Assembly (NCBI RefSeq): GCF_030818895.1
Contig: NZ_JAUTBA010000001.1
Location: forward strand, 2,418,001 to 2,482,000
DNA from: Sphingobacterium zeae
GTDB lineage: Bacteria > Bacteroidota > Bacteroidia > Sphingobacteriales > Sphingobacteriaceae
DNA: 64,000 nucleotides
Direction: 5' to 3'
Every line of letters begins with the position of its first letter. Position 1 is the stretch's first letter. Below the pieces are notes generated by a model. It did no database searches. It saw only the letters and a program-made list of their open reading frames with translations, and was not told where the DNA came from. Positions 8,526 to 17,881 of the stretch are shown here, one piece after another. The translations under genes and the position numbers were made by a program.

Positions 8526-9332
8526 ATGATTCAATTCCTAAAGGAAAGTACTTTTGCCGTTAATGAGGTTTTTAATAAGTCATTGGAGTTGCTGAAAAAG
8601 CATTATTTTTCGGTTGCCGGGCTTTGTTTTCTGTTATTTGTGACTTCTGGACTCTCCAATTATCTCGCAACATCGATTAGTGATTTCAATGTAGTGTTGA
8701 GTGGTTTTATGGCGTTTTTTTTCATGGTGATGTATTTCGGATTGAATATGACTTTGTTTAAGTATATTTTGAGTCTGATTGATGGAAATCATGATAAGAA
8801 GCTGATTCAATGTATTCCAAGTTCAAAGGAACTCGTTTACTTTTTCGGAGCTATGCTCAGTATTATGGTACTTTCAATAATGCTCTTAATGCTATTGGGG
8901 GCAGTTTCTTTACCTTTCCTTTATTTGTTTGAAAACGGTGAAAATCGTGTGGAGCTGATGAGCAAGTTTACGATGTTTGTTGTTTTTGTGGCAGCTATAT
9001 TAACTTTTCTCCTAATTATAAGAGTGGCATTTTATCCGTTCTTCATTATAGATAAACACGCGGGGACTTTCAAATCTTTGCGTTTTAGTTTTGCACTGAC
9101 AAAGGGTAACGTGTTCAAACTGTTGTTGATTTTGGCTGTGTTTGCTTTCTTTCAGTTGCTGCAGATGTATTTTAATTTTTTAGAATATTACATAATTTTT
9201 ATTATTTTGAACCTCGTGAGTTCTTTTTTGGTTGTACCTTTAGCTTGCATTGTCGTTTCGGTAGCTTATCGTTCGATGATGGCCGACTACCATGGTGGAG
9301 AGGATCCAAAGATTTTAAAAAATATATTTTAA
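8526..9332 (+). CDS. Multi-pass membrane protein, unknown function
   Basis: 268 residues with about six membrane segments: residues 30-50, 58-82, 108-135, 150-175, 195-215 and 220-245. The N-terminus LKESTFAVNEVFNKSLELLKKHYF followed by alternating hydrophobic stretches resembles Bacteroidota integral membrane proteins of the glycerophosphoryl-diester-phosphodiesterase membrane-domain or DUF975 kind. No catalytic residues stand out. A CATCTTTG sequence at 8496-8503, one base off the -7 consensus, with TTG near 8476, may be its promoter. The stop is 15 bases before the dxr start, so it may be the first gene of a unit with dxr and rseP. Confidence 0.7.
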   Translation: MIQFLKESTFAVNEVFNKSLELLKKHYFSVAGLCFLLFVTSGLSNYLATSISDFNVVLSGFMAFFFMVMYFGLNMTLFKYILSLIDGNHDKKLIQCIPSSKELVYFFGAMLSIMVLSIMLLMLLGAVSLPFLYLFENGENRVELMSKFTMFVVFVAAILTFLLIIRVAFYPFFIIDKHAGTFKSLRFSFALTKGNVFKLLLILAVFAFFQLLQMYFNFLEYYIIFIILNLVSSFLVVPLACIVVSVAYRSMMADYHGGEDPKILKNIF

Positions 9333-9347
9333 TTAATAGCAAAGGTT

Positions 9348-10505
9348 TTGAGTAAAAAAGGAATTGCCATTTTAGGGGCAACGGGAAGTATAGGCACACA
9401 AGCCTTGGATGTTATAAGAGCCTTTCCTAATCAATTTGAAGCAGTCGTTTTGACATGTGGTAGCAATGCAGCATTGTTAATTCAACAGGCTTTGGAGTTT
9501 AAGCCCAAAGCAGTTGTTGTAACGGATTCCCTTCAATATAGTTATGTCCAGGACGCCCTAAAAGGGCATAATATCGCTGTTCTTTTGGGTGAAGTGGGGT
9601 TGGTTGAAGTGGTTCAATATGAGGGTGTTGATGTTGTTTTGAATGCGATTGTTGGATCTGCTGGATTAAAACCTACTGTGAAAGCGATTCAATCCAAAAA
9701 GGATATCGCTTTGGCTAACAAGGAAACGCTGGTTGTCGCTGGTGAGCTGATTATGGCTTTGGTGCATGAACATGGCGTTCGAATGCTGCCTGTGGATTCA
9801 GAGCATTCGGCAATTTTTCAGTGTTTGACCGGAGAGGAGCATAATCCGATAGAGAAAATCTACATTACCGCTTCTGGGGGGCCTTTTAGGGGAAAAAGTA
9901 GACCGGAGCTTCGCTATGTTACCAAGGCTCAAGCTTTGAAGCATCCCAACTGGTCTATGGGAGCCAAAATCACGATTGATTCCGCTTCTTTGATGAATAA
10001 AGGCTTAGAAGTCATTGAAGCAAAATGGCTTTTCAACCTGTCCATAGATCAAGTCGATGTCATTGTGCATCCTCAGTCGATTGTGCATTCCCTGGTCCAG
10101 TTTCAAGACGGTTCTATGAAAGCACAAATGGGGGTGCCTGATATGAAATTGCCGATCCAATATGCGTTGACATATCCAGGACGTTTCGAAAATAATTTTG
10201 AGCGTTTTAATTTCATGGACTATCCAACCCTCAGTTTCGAAAAAGCAGATATGGAAACCTTCAGAAATCTGGCTCTTGCTTATGAAAGTTTGCGGGCTGG
10301 TGGCAATAGAAGCTGCGTATTGAATGCCGCCAATGAAGTCGTTGTAGATGCGTTCTTGAAAGATCGAGTTGGTTTTCTGGAGATGAGTGATGTTATTGAA
10401 CAGACATTGGATCAAGTAGAATTTATTGCCGCGCCTACGTTGGATGATTATCTGGAGACGGATCGCGTAGCAAGATTAATAACAAAGGAAATAATCAAAG
10501 ATTAA
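9348..10505 (+). CDS. dxr: 1-deoxy-D-xylulose 5-phosphate reductoisomerase
   Basis: 385 residues from a TTG start (TTG AGT AAA AAA GGA) preceded by AAAGG; no ATG lies close enough to keep the nucleotide-binding strand. GIAILGATGSIGTQ is the NADPH-binding motif. PVDSEHSAIFQCL carries metal-binding Asp and Glu. ASGGPFRGKS and MNKGLEVIEAKWLF are the substrate-binding and active-site segments, and HPQSIVHSLVQFQDGS the flexible-loop region. It converts DXP to MEP in the non-mevalonate isoprenoid pathway. It lies just upstream of rseP (15-base gap), an arrangement often seen in this phylum. Confidence 0.96.
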   Translation: MSKKGIAILGATGSIGTQALDVIRAFPNQFEAVVLTCGSNAALLIQQALEFKPKAVVVTDSLQYSYVQDALKGHNIAVLLGEVGLVEVVQYEGVDVVLNAIVGSAGLKPTVKAIQSKKDIALANKETLVVAGELIMALVHEHGVRMLPVDSEHSAIFQCLTGEEHNPIEKIYITASGGPFRGKSRPELRYVTKAQALKHPNWSMGAKITIDSASLMNKGLEVIEAKWLFNLSIDQVDVIVHPQSIVHSLVQFQDGSMKAQMGVPDMKLPIQYALTYPGRFENNFERFNFMDYPTLSFEKADMETFRNLALAYESLRAGGNRSCVLNAANEVVVDAFLKDRVGFLEMSDVIEQTLDQVEFIAAPTLDDYLETDRVARLITKEIIKD

Positions 10506-10520
10506 ATTTAAAAAGCATAC

Positions 10521-11846
10521 ATGGGTGTTTTAATTATGGTCGGACAAGTGATTTTAGGCTTGTCAATTTTAATTGTTCTACATGAGTTAGGACATTTCTT
10601 AGCAGCGCGTGCATTTGGTATCAAGGTAGAAAAGTTTTATTTGTTCTTTGATGCTTGGGGAGTGAAATTGTTTAAATTCAATTATAAAGGATGTGAATAT
10701 GGTATTGGCTGGTTACCGTTAGGTGGTTATGTCAAAATTGCTGGGATGATCGATGAGTCGATGGATACGGAGCAATTAAAAGGTGAGCCACAACCTTGGG
10801 AATTTCGGTCAAAACCAGCTTGGCAACGTTTGATTGTTATGTTGGGCGGTATTATTGTCAATATTGTTGTCGGTGTTGTTGTTTTTTGGATGCTGACTTT
10901 TAAAATGGGCAATACAGATATCAAAATGGACCAGCTGGTAAACGGTATTGTGCCGGGGTCTATTGGTGAATCTATTGGTTTGAAAGCCGGTGATAAGGTG
11001 GTCGCTATTGATGGTCACCGCGTAGAGAACTACTCCGAACTGATTAGTTCCAAAGTCTTGATGGGCGGCGTTACCCTCGCCGTTGAACGTGGTGGTGTGA
11101 CTGAAGATGTCAAAGTTCCAGCCGATTTATTAAATACACTATCTGACAAAAAAGGAGAGAAGTTTATAGAGCCACGTGTTAAAACAACAAGTGTTGCTGA
11201 GGTTTCTACGGGATCGGTGGCTAGTAAAATGGGTTTTGTGAAAGGCGACAGCATTATCGCTGTAAACGGTACGCAGGTTCCGTTCTTTGACCAATTTAAG
11301 GCACAAATAAAAGCAAATATAAATAAAACTGTTGCTATTAAAGTGCTGCGTAATGGAAAGGAAGTTTCACTGCAAGGGAACGTTCCTGCTGATGCTATGC
11401 TGGGAATAGGTATTAACCGTGATTATTCCATCAAGTCCTTTACAACGCAATATACTTTGACAGAGGCATTTCCAATTGGTGCAAAAAAGGCTTTTACAGT
11501 TATTACCGATAATGCCAAAGGATTTGGCAAAATTTTTAAAGGCGAAGTGCGTGCTGATAAAGCCTTATCGGGTCCTATTGGTATCGCAACTTTGTTTGGT
11601 ACGGAGGTGGATTGGATCCGTTTCTGGTCTTTGGTCGGAATGTTGTCGATGGCATTGGCATTTATGAACCTATTGCCTATTCCAGCTCTGGATGGTGGGC
11701 ACGTATTATTCTTATTAATTGAAATGATACAAGGTAAGCCATTGAGTGAAAAATTCTTGGAAAAGGCGCAGATGGTAGGTTTCTTTATTCTTTTGGCTTT
11801 GATGGTCTTTATATTCGGAAACGATATATTTAAGCTGTTTAAATAG
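10521..11846 (+). CDS. rseP: RIP site-2 zinc metalloprotease
   Basis: 441 residues. The zinc motif HELGH (about residues 21-25) lies in the first membrane helix (LSILIVLHELGHFLAARA). Two PDZ-like domains follow in the middle (VNGIVPGSIGESIGLKAGDK and VAEVSTGSVASKMGFVKGDS). The second active-site motif NLLPIPALDGGH is near the C-terminus, with further helices and LLALMVFIFGNDIFKLF at the end. RseP cleaves membrane-embedded anti-sigma factors after a first cut. No sigma/anti-sigma pair is present in the window, so its substrate is unknown. Probably cotranscribed with dxr. Confidence 0.95.
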   Translation: MGVLIMVGQVILGLSILIVLHELGHFLAARAFGIKVEKFYLFFDAWGVKLFKFNYKGCEYGIGWLPLGGYVKIAGMIDESMDTEQLKGEPQPWEFRSKPAWQRLIVMLGGIIVNIVVGVVVFWMLTFKMGNTDIKMDQLVNGIVPGSIGESIGLKAGDKVVAIDGHRVENYSELISSKVLMGGVTLAVERGGVTEDVKVPADLLNTLSDKKGEKFIEPRVKTTSVAEVSTGSVASKMGFVKGDSIIAVNGTQVPFFDQFKAQIKANINKTVAIKVLRNGKEVSLQGNVPADAMLGIGINRDYSIKSFTTQYTLTEAFPIGAKKAFTVITDNAKGFGKIFKGEVRADKALSGPIGIATLFGTEVDWIRFWSLVGMLSMALAFMNLLPIPALDGGHVLFLLIEMIQGKPLSEKFLEKAQMVGFFILLALMVFIFGNDIFKLFK

Positions 11847-11880
11847 CTCAAACGATCGTCAGCATAGCCTGACCGCATGT

Positions 11881-11932
11881 ATCTCATAAAGTAAAGGGGG
11901 CTAAATTCAAAGCCCCCTTTACTTTATGAGAT
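11881..11932. terminator. 22-bp perfect hairpin after rseP
   Basis: ATCTCATAAAGTAAAGGGGG plus CT (11881-11902) is the exact reverse complement of 11911-11932, with the 8-base loop AAATTCAA. The central CCCCCTTTACTTT side provides a T-rich tail on the plus strand. It is 35 bases after the rseP stop. The stem is longer than an ordinary intrinsic terminator needs. Confidence 0.8.
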
Positions 11933-12082
11933 CGGTACGCTTAGGGGAAAAGGCTTCGCGGTCTATAATGCTAGCTTAATTATCCTTTCATATGTATTCA
12001 CCGTGAGTATTTGAGCATTTAGGATGAAGATTTTTACTACAATAAATTCTCTTTTTATATTGCATTTGAAAAACAATTTTTC

Positions 12083-12090
12083 TAAGTTTG
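12083..12090 (+). promoter_or_regulatory. -7 box TAAGTTTG immediately before ywbE
   Basis: TAAGTTTG fits TAnnTTTG and ends 3 bases before the ATG at 12094. TTTG at 12065-12068 is a possible -33 element, though the 14-base spacing is shorter than usual. As at dinB, this would give a message with almost no leader. Confidence 0.35.
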
Positions 12091-12093
12091 GTT

Positions 12094-12297
12094 ATGGATG
12101 GAAGAAATAGAGCAGATGTAAAACCTGGTATGTTGGTGAATATCATCTTAAAAAAAGATCAACGTACTGGAAATTTTACGGAGGGAATTGTGAAGGATTT
12201 GTTGACCTCATCCTCTTATCATTCGAGAGGAATTAAAGTGAGGTTGACAGACGGCCAAATAGGAAGAGTGGCCGAAATTATCGAAGATGATTTTTAG
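12094..12297 (+). CDS. ywbE: YwbE family protein
   Basis: 67 residues starting MDGRNRADVKPGMLVNI. The pattern of an R-x-D-x-K-P-G start, KKDQRTGNFTEGIVKDLLT in the middle and HSRGIKVRLTDGQIGRVAEI at the end is that of YwbE (DUF2196), a small beta-rich KOW-like protein found widely in bacteria. Its function is not established. An in-frame TTG at 12088 would add two residues and is less likely. The gene stands alone between rseP and the receiver-domain gene. Confidence 0.85.
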   Translation: MDGRNRADVKPGMLVNIILKKDQRTGNFTEGIVKDLLTSSSYHSRGIKVRLTDGQIGRVAEIIEDDF

Positions 12298-12539
12298 TAG
12301 GTGTTCTACTGATTTTCCGTTCTTTTTTATTTAATCTTTTCTCGTACTATCGACAGATGCGTTGCCTATGGTTTTCTTTTTGAATAAAACACATGTAAAG
12401 CTTGTCGAGTCATTAATAGTGGATATTTTGAAATAAAACTTGTAAAACAACATTATTAATAACTTTTCGCTATATCATTTATTTTATTACATATTTATAT
12501 AATATTGTTTTCATAATTACTATATGACGTTTTTTTCAA

Positions 12540-12911
12540 ATGGATACCAAAAGTAAATGTACGATTGTCTATGCCGATGATGCGTTGATTCATCATATAC
12601 TGATGCGTGCTATGGCTCAATCCCATTTATTGAATTTGGTTTATTGTGCTTCAAATGGTATGGACTTAATCGATTACCTCCATGAAAACGGACATAAACT
12701 TCCTCAAATATGTATATTGGACTTACATATGCCCGTGCTAAACGGAATAGAAACGGCAAAAATTATGAAAGAAAAGTTTCCTTCCGTCAGAATATTTGGT
12801 CTAACATCAAGCAGTGATGAAGATGAACGTATGAAAATGCGGGAAGCTGGTGCAGAAGATATTTTTTCGAAGGAGCAGATGCCTTTATTAATGAAGCAAC
12901 TTGCTTCTTGA
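12540..12911 (+). CDS. Stand-alone response-regulator receiver protein
   Basis: 123 residues, a single CheY-like domain without an output domain. The acidic pair is in IVYADDALIHH, the phospho-acceptor Asp in CILDLHMPVLNG, the Thr/Ser switch in FGLTSSSDEDE, and the conserved Lys in DIFSKEQMP. Such proteins act in phosphorelays or by protein contact. No histidine kinase is adjacent; the nearest in the window is the LytS-type kinase at 47-48 kb, which has its own partner. The 240-base region upstream (12298-12539) is AT-rich and shows no gene, RNA or clear promoter. Confidence 0.88.
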   Translation: MDTKSKCTIVYADDALIHHILMRAMAQSHLLNLVYCASNGMDLIDYLHENGHKLPQICILDLHMPVLNGIETAKIMKEKFPSVRIFGLTSSSDEDERMKMREAGAEDIFSKEQMPLLMKQLAS

Positions 12912-12919
12912 ATATAAAA

Positions 12920-12969
12920 AGAAACTAAAGAAAAAGCCTAACACCTGTTAGGCTTTTTCTTTAGTTTCT
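12920..12969. terminator. 24-bp perfect hairpin between convergent genes
   Basis: 12920-12943 (AGAAACTAAAGAAAAAGCCT plus AACA) is the exact reverse complement of 12946-12969, with only CC between. Both strands give a GC core flanked by A and T runs, as expected for a bidirectional terminator of the receiver gene (plus) and of the pump 1 / DUF6965 transcript (minus). The right arm contains the last codons and stop of the DUF6965 gene. Confidence 0.85.
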
Positions 12970-13160
12970 AAAGCATCCTTGAATTTTAGCAGTCTAATCC
13001 AAGACGGACATTTACTTAAATCTTTTTTCCATAAGCTTACATGGATAAAACTTGTGCTTAAGAAGCGTTGAACGTCGAAGACTTGCATATCCTGCTGTAT
13101 TTCTAGCGTATCAGGCAGGTCTTTAGATTTAAAATATTCTTGTAATTCCTCTGGAGTCAT
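12948..13160 (-). CDS. DUF6965 family small protein
   Basis: 70 residues from MTPEELQEYFKSKDLP. The N-terminal helix, a central VFDVQRFLSTSFIHV segment and a C-terminal RLLKFKDALE helix match the layout I remember for DUF6965 proteins of Bacteroidota. An upstream in-frame start at 13205 was rejected because it overlaps the outer-membrane factor gene and adds an atypical N-terminus. It starts 25 bases after the end of the efflux outer-membrane factor and may share its transcript. Function unknown. Confidence 0.65.
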   Translation of the reverse strand: MTPEELQEYFKSKDLPDTLEIQQDMQVFDVQRFLSTSFIHVSLWKKDLSKCPSWIRLLKFKDALETKEKA

Positions 13161-13185
13161 ACAACAAAAGTAAAGTTTTAAATCT

Positions 13186-14653
13186 TTATCTCCAACCTCC
13201 GCCAAGCGCGCGGTAAAGATCTACAAATGCATCCAAATGCTGCTGTCTTAACTCCACAAGATCGAGATCACTATTTAATGCATTGCTTTGCGCTGTAATG
13301 ACCTCTAGGTAAGTGGCATATCCGCTTTTGAAGAGTAGATTGGCATTTTTGACCGCAAGTTGCGCATTATCCACTCTTTCTTTTGCCAAAGATAATTGTT
13401 CACGCTGTTTGTCTACTGTGACAACTGCATTAGAGACTTCGGCTACTGCCTCCACAACCTTTTGCTGCAACTGAATTTCAGCCTTATCTCGTTCCAATTT
13501 GGCTACTTTCGTACTGTGTTTTTAATGTTCTGTTTTTGAAAATAGGTGTCGTTAAATTTCCAGTTATTCCCCCAAGTAATGCCCCAGGAATATGAAACCA
13601 ATTTTTTGGAAGCATGCTATTAACCCCTAGTACGCCACCGATAGTTAAGGATGGATAACGCATGGCTTGTTGGATATTAACATTCGCATTGGCAGCCATC
13701 AATTGGAGCTCAGACGATCGAATATCAGGCCTATTGCGAAGAATTTCTAATGGAGAACCGAGGGAGATGTCTTTGCTCTCGGCGAAGAGATGCTCGTAAG
13801 AGGTACCTCTTTTGATACTGTCTGGTAATTTTCCGGTGAGCGTCTGAAGTGCATTTTCCTGAATGACAATTTCTTTTTCCAGTTCGGGTACAAGGGATGC
13901 TGCCAAGAGGCGCTGCGATTGTGTTTGTTGGATCGCCAAAGCGGTGATTTCACCAGCTTCATATTGTAACCTGATCATACGGAGCGTACTGTCGTTTAAT
14001 TGCACGTTACGTTTAGCGACTTCTATTTTAGCATCAAGCATCAGCAGATTGAAATAGCCTTTTGCTACCGAAGTTATGATGGAGGTCTGTACAGCGTTTT
14101 TTGCTTCCTCGGTATCCAAATATTCGGCCAGTAGCTGCTCTTGTTTGCTTCCTATCTTCTTCCAGATATCTATTTCCCAGCTAAAGTTAATGTCTGAGCC
14201 AAACATTGACTGATAGACGAACATATCTTGCGGTGCTTTTTCACCTTTTTGATCATAGTATTTGGTCAGTGGGCCGCTGCCAAAATCCTGCGATCGCCAA
14301 GTCCGGTTTCCATTGGCAATCGTTGCATTTATACTCGGTAGATAATTTGCCTTATTTTGGGCTAATAGCCGGTTTGAAATCTGCAGATTTAGTAAGGCGG
14401 TCCTCATCTCAAAATTGTTTGACAACGCAGAATCAATTAATAACTTCAACGTCGGATCATGGAAGAAAGATTTCCAATGAATTAGTCCCATACTTGAGGT
14501 GTCTCCGAAGAGGTCCAGTGTATCGCCACGAAAATTTTCAGGAAGTTTTACTTTGGGCTGCACATAATCTTTTCCTACTTTACAAGCATTCATCATTCCT
14601 AATATGCCTATGATTATACCGACTCCCAAAATGTATTTTTTTATGTTTTTCAT
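13186..14653 (-). pseudogene. Outer-membrane efflux lipoprotein (NodT/OprM type) of RND pump 1, frameshifted
   Basis: Two frames make one TolC-like protein of about 485 residues. The first (14653 to 13484) has a lipoprotein signal (GILGMMNAC, Cys about residue 24) and both halves' start, reaching TLKTQYES. The second continues KLERDKAEIQLQQK and runs through FKSGYATYLEVITAQSNAL to the usual C-terminal end DLYRALGGGWR. The paralogues at 40.3 and 48.5 kb read QYE/NYE plus four residues plus ER/EQ at this place. Removing one A from the AAA at 13507-13509 (T on the plus strand) restores exactly that register. So this is a one-base insertion: either a genuine inactivation or a sequencing error. 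Its ATG overlaps the permease stop (TAATG). Confidence 0.9.
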
Positions 14654-17600
14654 TATTCTTCCTCTTGTTTAGCTAATTTATCATGTAGTTTTTCATCCAA
14701 GCTTTTAAATACGACAAATAATACCGGGATGATGAAGATACCAAACGCTACGCCAAATAGCATACCGCCGGCGGCGCTGAAACTGATGGAGTGATTCCCG
14801 ATGGCTGATGGCCCTACAGTCCACATCAGTGGTACTAGACCGGCTACAAATGCCAAACTTGTCATCAAGATAGGCCTTAATCTAAGCTTGGATCCATTGA
14901 TGGCCGCTTCGACAATACTCTTACCATTTTTGCGCTCCTGGACTGCGAATTCTACAATTAGAATTGCATTTTTGGCCAAAAGACCTATAAGCATGATGAG
15001 TCCTACCTGAACATAAATATTGTTTTGAAGTCCTACCAGGTTGATGACAGCGAAAACGCCAATCAATCCTACCGGTATCGACAAAAGTACTGCCCACGGA
15101 AGGATATAGCTTTCATATTGAGCCGAAAGCAGGAAGTATACAAAAAGAATACTAAGTGCAAAAATCAGCACAGTCTGGGATCCAGATTGGCTCTCTTCGT
15201 AACTCATGCCCGTCCATTCAAATCCATAATTCCCAGGAAGATTGCTATCGGCCATTTTTTGGATAGCCTGCATAGCGTCATCTGTACTGTAACCGTCGGC
15301 TGTGGTGATATTTACAGCGATAGCATTGTACAGATTATAACGGGTTATGGTTTCGGGCCCCACCGTCTTTTCTAAGGTCAGGAGGGTATTTATAGGAACC
15401 ATTTCACCTTTGCTATTCCTTACAAAAATTGAATTGAAGGATTCGGGATCTTTACGGAAATCAAAATCCGATTGAACATAAACGCGATACTGGCGGCCAA
15501 ATCGATTGAAATCACTCGCTTGTACACGAGCAAAGTAAGATCTGATGGTGGACATAAGATCTTTGATATCGACGCCCAGGGATTTAGCTTTCACAGCATC
15601 AATATTGACTTCATACTGCGGAAAGTTTGATTTGAAGCTTGTGTAGGCGCTTCGTATCTCTGGTAAGGTATTTAATTGGTTGATAAATGTGTCGGCAATG
15701 GTGTTAAAGTCTCTGATATCGCCACCCATCCGATCTTGAAGAACCATTTCAATGCCGGCAAAATCCCCAAAACCCTGCACAGTAGGGCGAGGGAACACTG
15801 TAAACGTGGCTTCATTAATCTGGGATAGATCTTTTCTGATGGTATCCATAAAGGCATTGATATTCTGGATATGCTCACGCTTGGCGTGTGGTTTTAGGGT
15901 AATGTAACCAGCAGCAAATGCCGGACTTGAACTGCCATCTAGGGCATTAAAACCGGAAACTGTCGTCATTCCATTGATATCCTCTCTTTTCTTTAGAATA
16001 CTATCGGCACGGTGAAGTACCTCTGTCGTCCGGCTCAATGAGGCACCAGGAGGGAGGGCGATATTGTATGTAATAAAACCGTCGTCCTCGGTCGGAATGA
16101 AACTTTTAGGTGTTTTGATCATAAAAAATGCGCCGAGTGCAGTAATCAAAACTAAACCTGTCCAAGCTATTTTTTTGTTCTTGATAAGGACTGTTACCAC
16201 GGCAACATACCGTAAAGTAAGTCTATCAAAAGACGTGTTGAACGCCTTAAAGAAGCGATTTTTAAACTGATTTATCTTGCTGGTTTTTTGATCGTTGTGA
16301 TGTTGTGGCGTTTTAAGCAGGAGTGCACATAGTGCAGGGCTTAAGGTCAATGCATTGAGTGCTGAAATCAGAATTGCCGTTGCCAACGTGTAAGCAAACT
16401 GTCGATAAAAGATTCCAGCCGGCCCCTCCATAAAGCCAACGGGCAAAAATACGGCGGCCATGACCATCGTTATTGACAGAATGGCACCTGTAATTTCGGA
16501 CATCGTCGACAATGTCGCAGCTCGGGCTTTTAATCCTGTGCTGTGCATTTTTTCGTGGATCGCCTCAACGACAACGATTGCATCATCCACCACAATTCCA
16601 ATGGCTAATACCAAGGCAAACATGGTTAGGACATTCAGTGAAAATCCAAAGAGTTGCAGAAAAAAGAACGTTCCTACCAGCGATACCGGGATTGCAATAG
16701 CTGGAATCAAGGTAGACCTAAAATCTTGTAAGAAAATAAATACAATAACAAATACGAGGATAAAGGCTTCAAAAAGTGTGTGTTCGACTTGATTGATCGA
16801 TTCGTCGATCTGGTCCCTTACCGAGTATGTCACTTCGTAGTGTATGCCTTTTGGAAATGTTTTTAATTGTTCTTCGAGTACTTTTCTGACGGCAATATCG
16901 ATATCATGAGCGTTAGAACCACTAGTCTGTGTTAGATTGAGGGTTAGACCCGGATGTCCATTTACCTTATTATCGCTACTTAGATTGGTCGCTCCGAATT
17001 CTATTCTTGCGACATCCTTTAGATAGAGTACTGATCCATCATCGTTGGTCTTTATTACAATATTTTGGAATTCCTCCGGTGTGGTGAAGCGCCCTTTATG
17101 GCGGATCACCGTCTCAAAGGCTTCGTCTGAGGTCTCTCCAAATTTACCAGGGGCGATCTCAAAGTTCTGATCTTTTATTGCGTCAGTGACATCCTGTGGA
17201 ACCAAGTTGTAAAGGGCGAGCTTTTCGGGATTTAACCAAAGTCTCATGGCGTAATCCCTAGCCCCTAGGCGGGACACTTGAGCTACTCCATCTACGCGCA
17301 GTAAGGGTCGCATCAGGTTAATCTGTGCAAATGCCTGTAGAAAAGTTTCGTCATAGGCGCTATCTTGATGATCGGAGTATAAGTTGATTGTCATGATGAC
17401 ACCGGTTTGCCTTGGCATGACCGTGATACCCGCTTCATTTACTTCCGCGGGAATGGAGCTAATGGCTTTGGAAATCCGAGTCTGTACATTAACTGACGCA
17501 ATGTCTGGATTGGTTCCTGTTTTGAAATATACAGACACACTTCCAGAGCCTGAGTTGGAAGCAGAGGATTTGATGTAAGTCATATCCTCTACACCATTGA

Positions 17601-17805
17601 TGGCTTCTTCGATAGGTAATAAAACACTTTTCGCCACTGTTTCAGCATTCGCTCCAGGATAACTGAGTGAAACAAGCACGCTGGGTGGGGCAATTTCTGG
17701 AAAGCGCGATACAGGCAGCAATTTTAGGCCTACTAAGCCTAAAATAACCAAGATAATGGAAACCACCGTGGCCAATACGGGCCTATTTATAAATGTTTTA
17801 AGCAT
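14653..17805 (-). CDS. RND efflux permease, HAE1 family (pump 1)
   Basis: 1050 residues, normal for AcrB-like transporters. The N-terminus MLKTFINRPVLATVVSII is helix 1. The proton-relay Asp pair is in VLAIGIVVDDAIVVVEA (about residues 395-411), and the partner Lys in LLAKNAILIVEFA in helix 10. Two large periplasmic loops carry the porter and docking domains. FMEGPAGIFYRQFAYTLA and the C-terminal ISFSAAGGMLFGVAFGIFIIPV are typical. It should export hydrophobic or amphiphilic compounds using the proton gradient. Its partners are the adaptor upstream (76-base gap) and the frameshifted outer-membrane factor downstream. If the frameshift is real, the pump needs a factor from another locus. Confidence 0.95.
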   Translation of the reverse strand: MLKTFINRPVLATVVSIILVILGLVGLKLLPVSRFPEIAPPSVLVSLSYPGANAETVAKSVLLPIEEAINGVEDMTYIKSSASNSGSGSVSVYFKTGTNPDIASVNVQTRISKAISSIPAEVNEAGITVMPRQTGVIMTINLYSDHQDSAYDETFLQAFAQINLMRPLLRVDGVAQVSRLGARDYAMRLWLNPEKLALYNLVPQDVTDAIKDQNFEIAPGKFGETSDEAFETVIRHKGRFTTPEEFQNIVIKTNDDGSVLYLKDVARIEFGATNLSSDNKVNGHPGLTLNLTQTSGSNAHDIDIAVRKVLEEQLKTFPKGIHYEVTYSVRDQIDESINQVEHTLFEAFILVFVIVFIFLQDFRSTLIPAIAIPVSLVGTFFFLQLFGFSLNVLTMFALVLAIGIVVDDAIVVVEAIHEKMHSTGLKARAATLSTMSEITGAILSITMVMAAVFLPVGFMEGPAGIFYRQFAYTLATAILISALNALTLSPALCALLLKTPQHHNDQKTSKINQFKNRFFKAFNTSFDRLTLRYVAVVTVLIKNKKIAWTGLVLITALGAFFMIKTPKSFIPTEDDGFITYNIALPPGASLSRTTEVLHRADSILKKREDINGMTTVSGFNALDGSSSPAFAAGYITLKPHAKREHIQNINAFMDTIRKDLSQINEATFTVFPRPTVQGFGDFAGIEMVLQDRMGGDIRDFNTIADTFINQLNTLPEIRSAYTSFKSNFPQYEVNIDAVKAKSLGVDIKDLMSTIRSYFARVQASDFNRFGRQYRVYVQSDFDFRKDPESFNSIFVRNSKGEMVPINTLLTLEKTVGPETITRYNLYNAIAVNITTADGYSTDDAMQAIQKMADSNLPGNYGFEWTGMSYEESQSGSQTVLIFALSILFVYFLLSAQYESYILPWAVLLSIPVGLIGVFAVINLVGLQNNIYVQVGLIMLIGLLAKNAILIVEFAVQERKNGKSIVEAAINGSKLRLRPILMTSLAFVAGLVPLMWTVGPSAIGNHSISFSAAGGMLFGVAFGIFIIPVLFVVFKSLDEKLHDKLAKQEEE

Positions 17806-17881
17806 ATATATAGAATTTTAAACATGCTACTTTCAGCGTAAAGTTTCACGGGTACAAGTAGCATGTAAAAACGATCAATAA

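Noticed and set aside
16460..16792. Antisense frames inside the RND permeases (also 43528-43881 and 51787-52077)
   Set aside because: They occur at equivalent places in all three genes because the conserved hydrophobic codons lack stops in that antisense frame; a shadow, not a gene.
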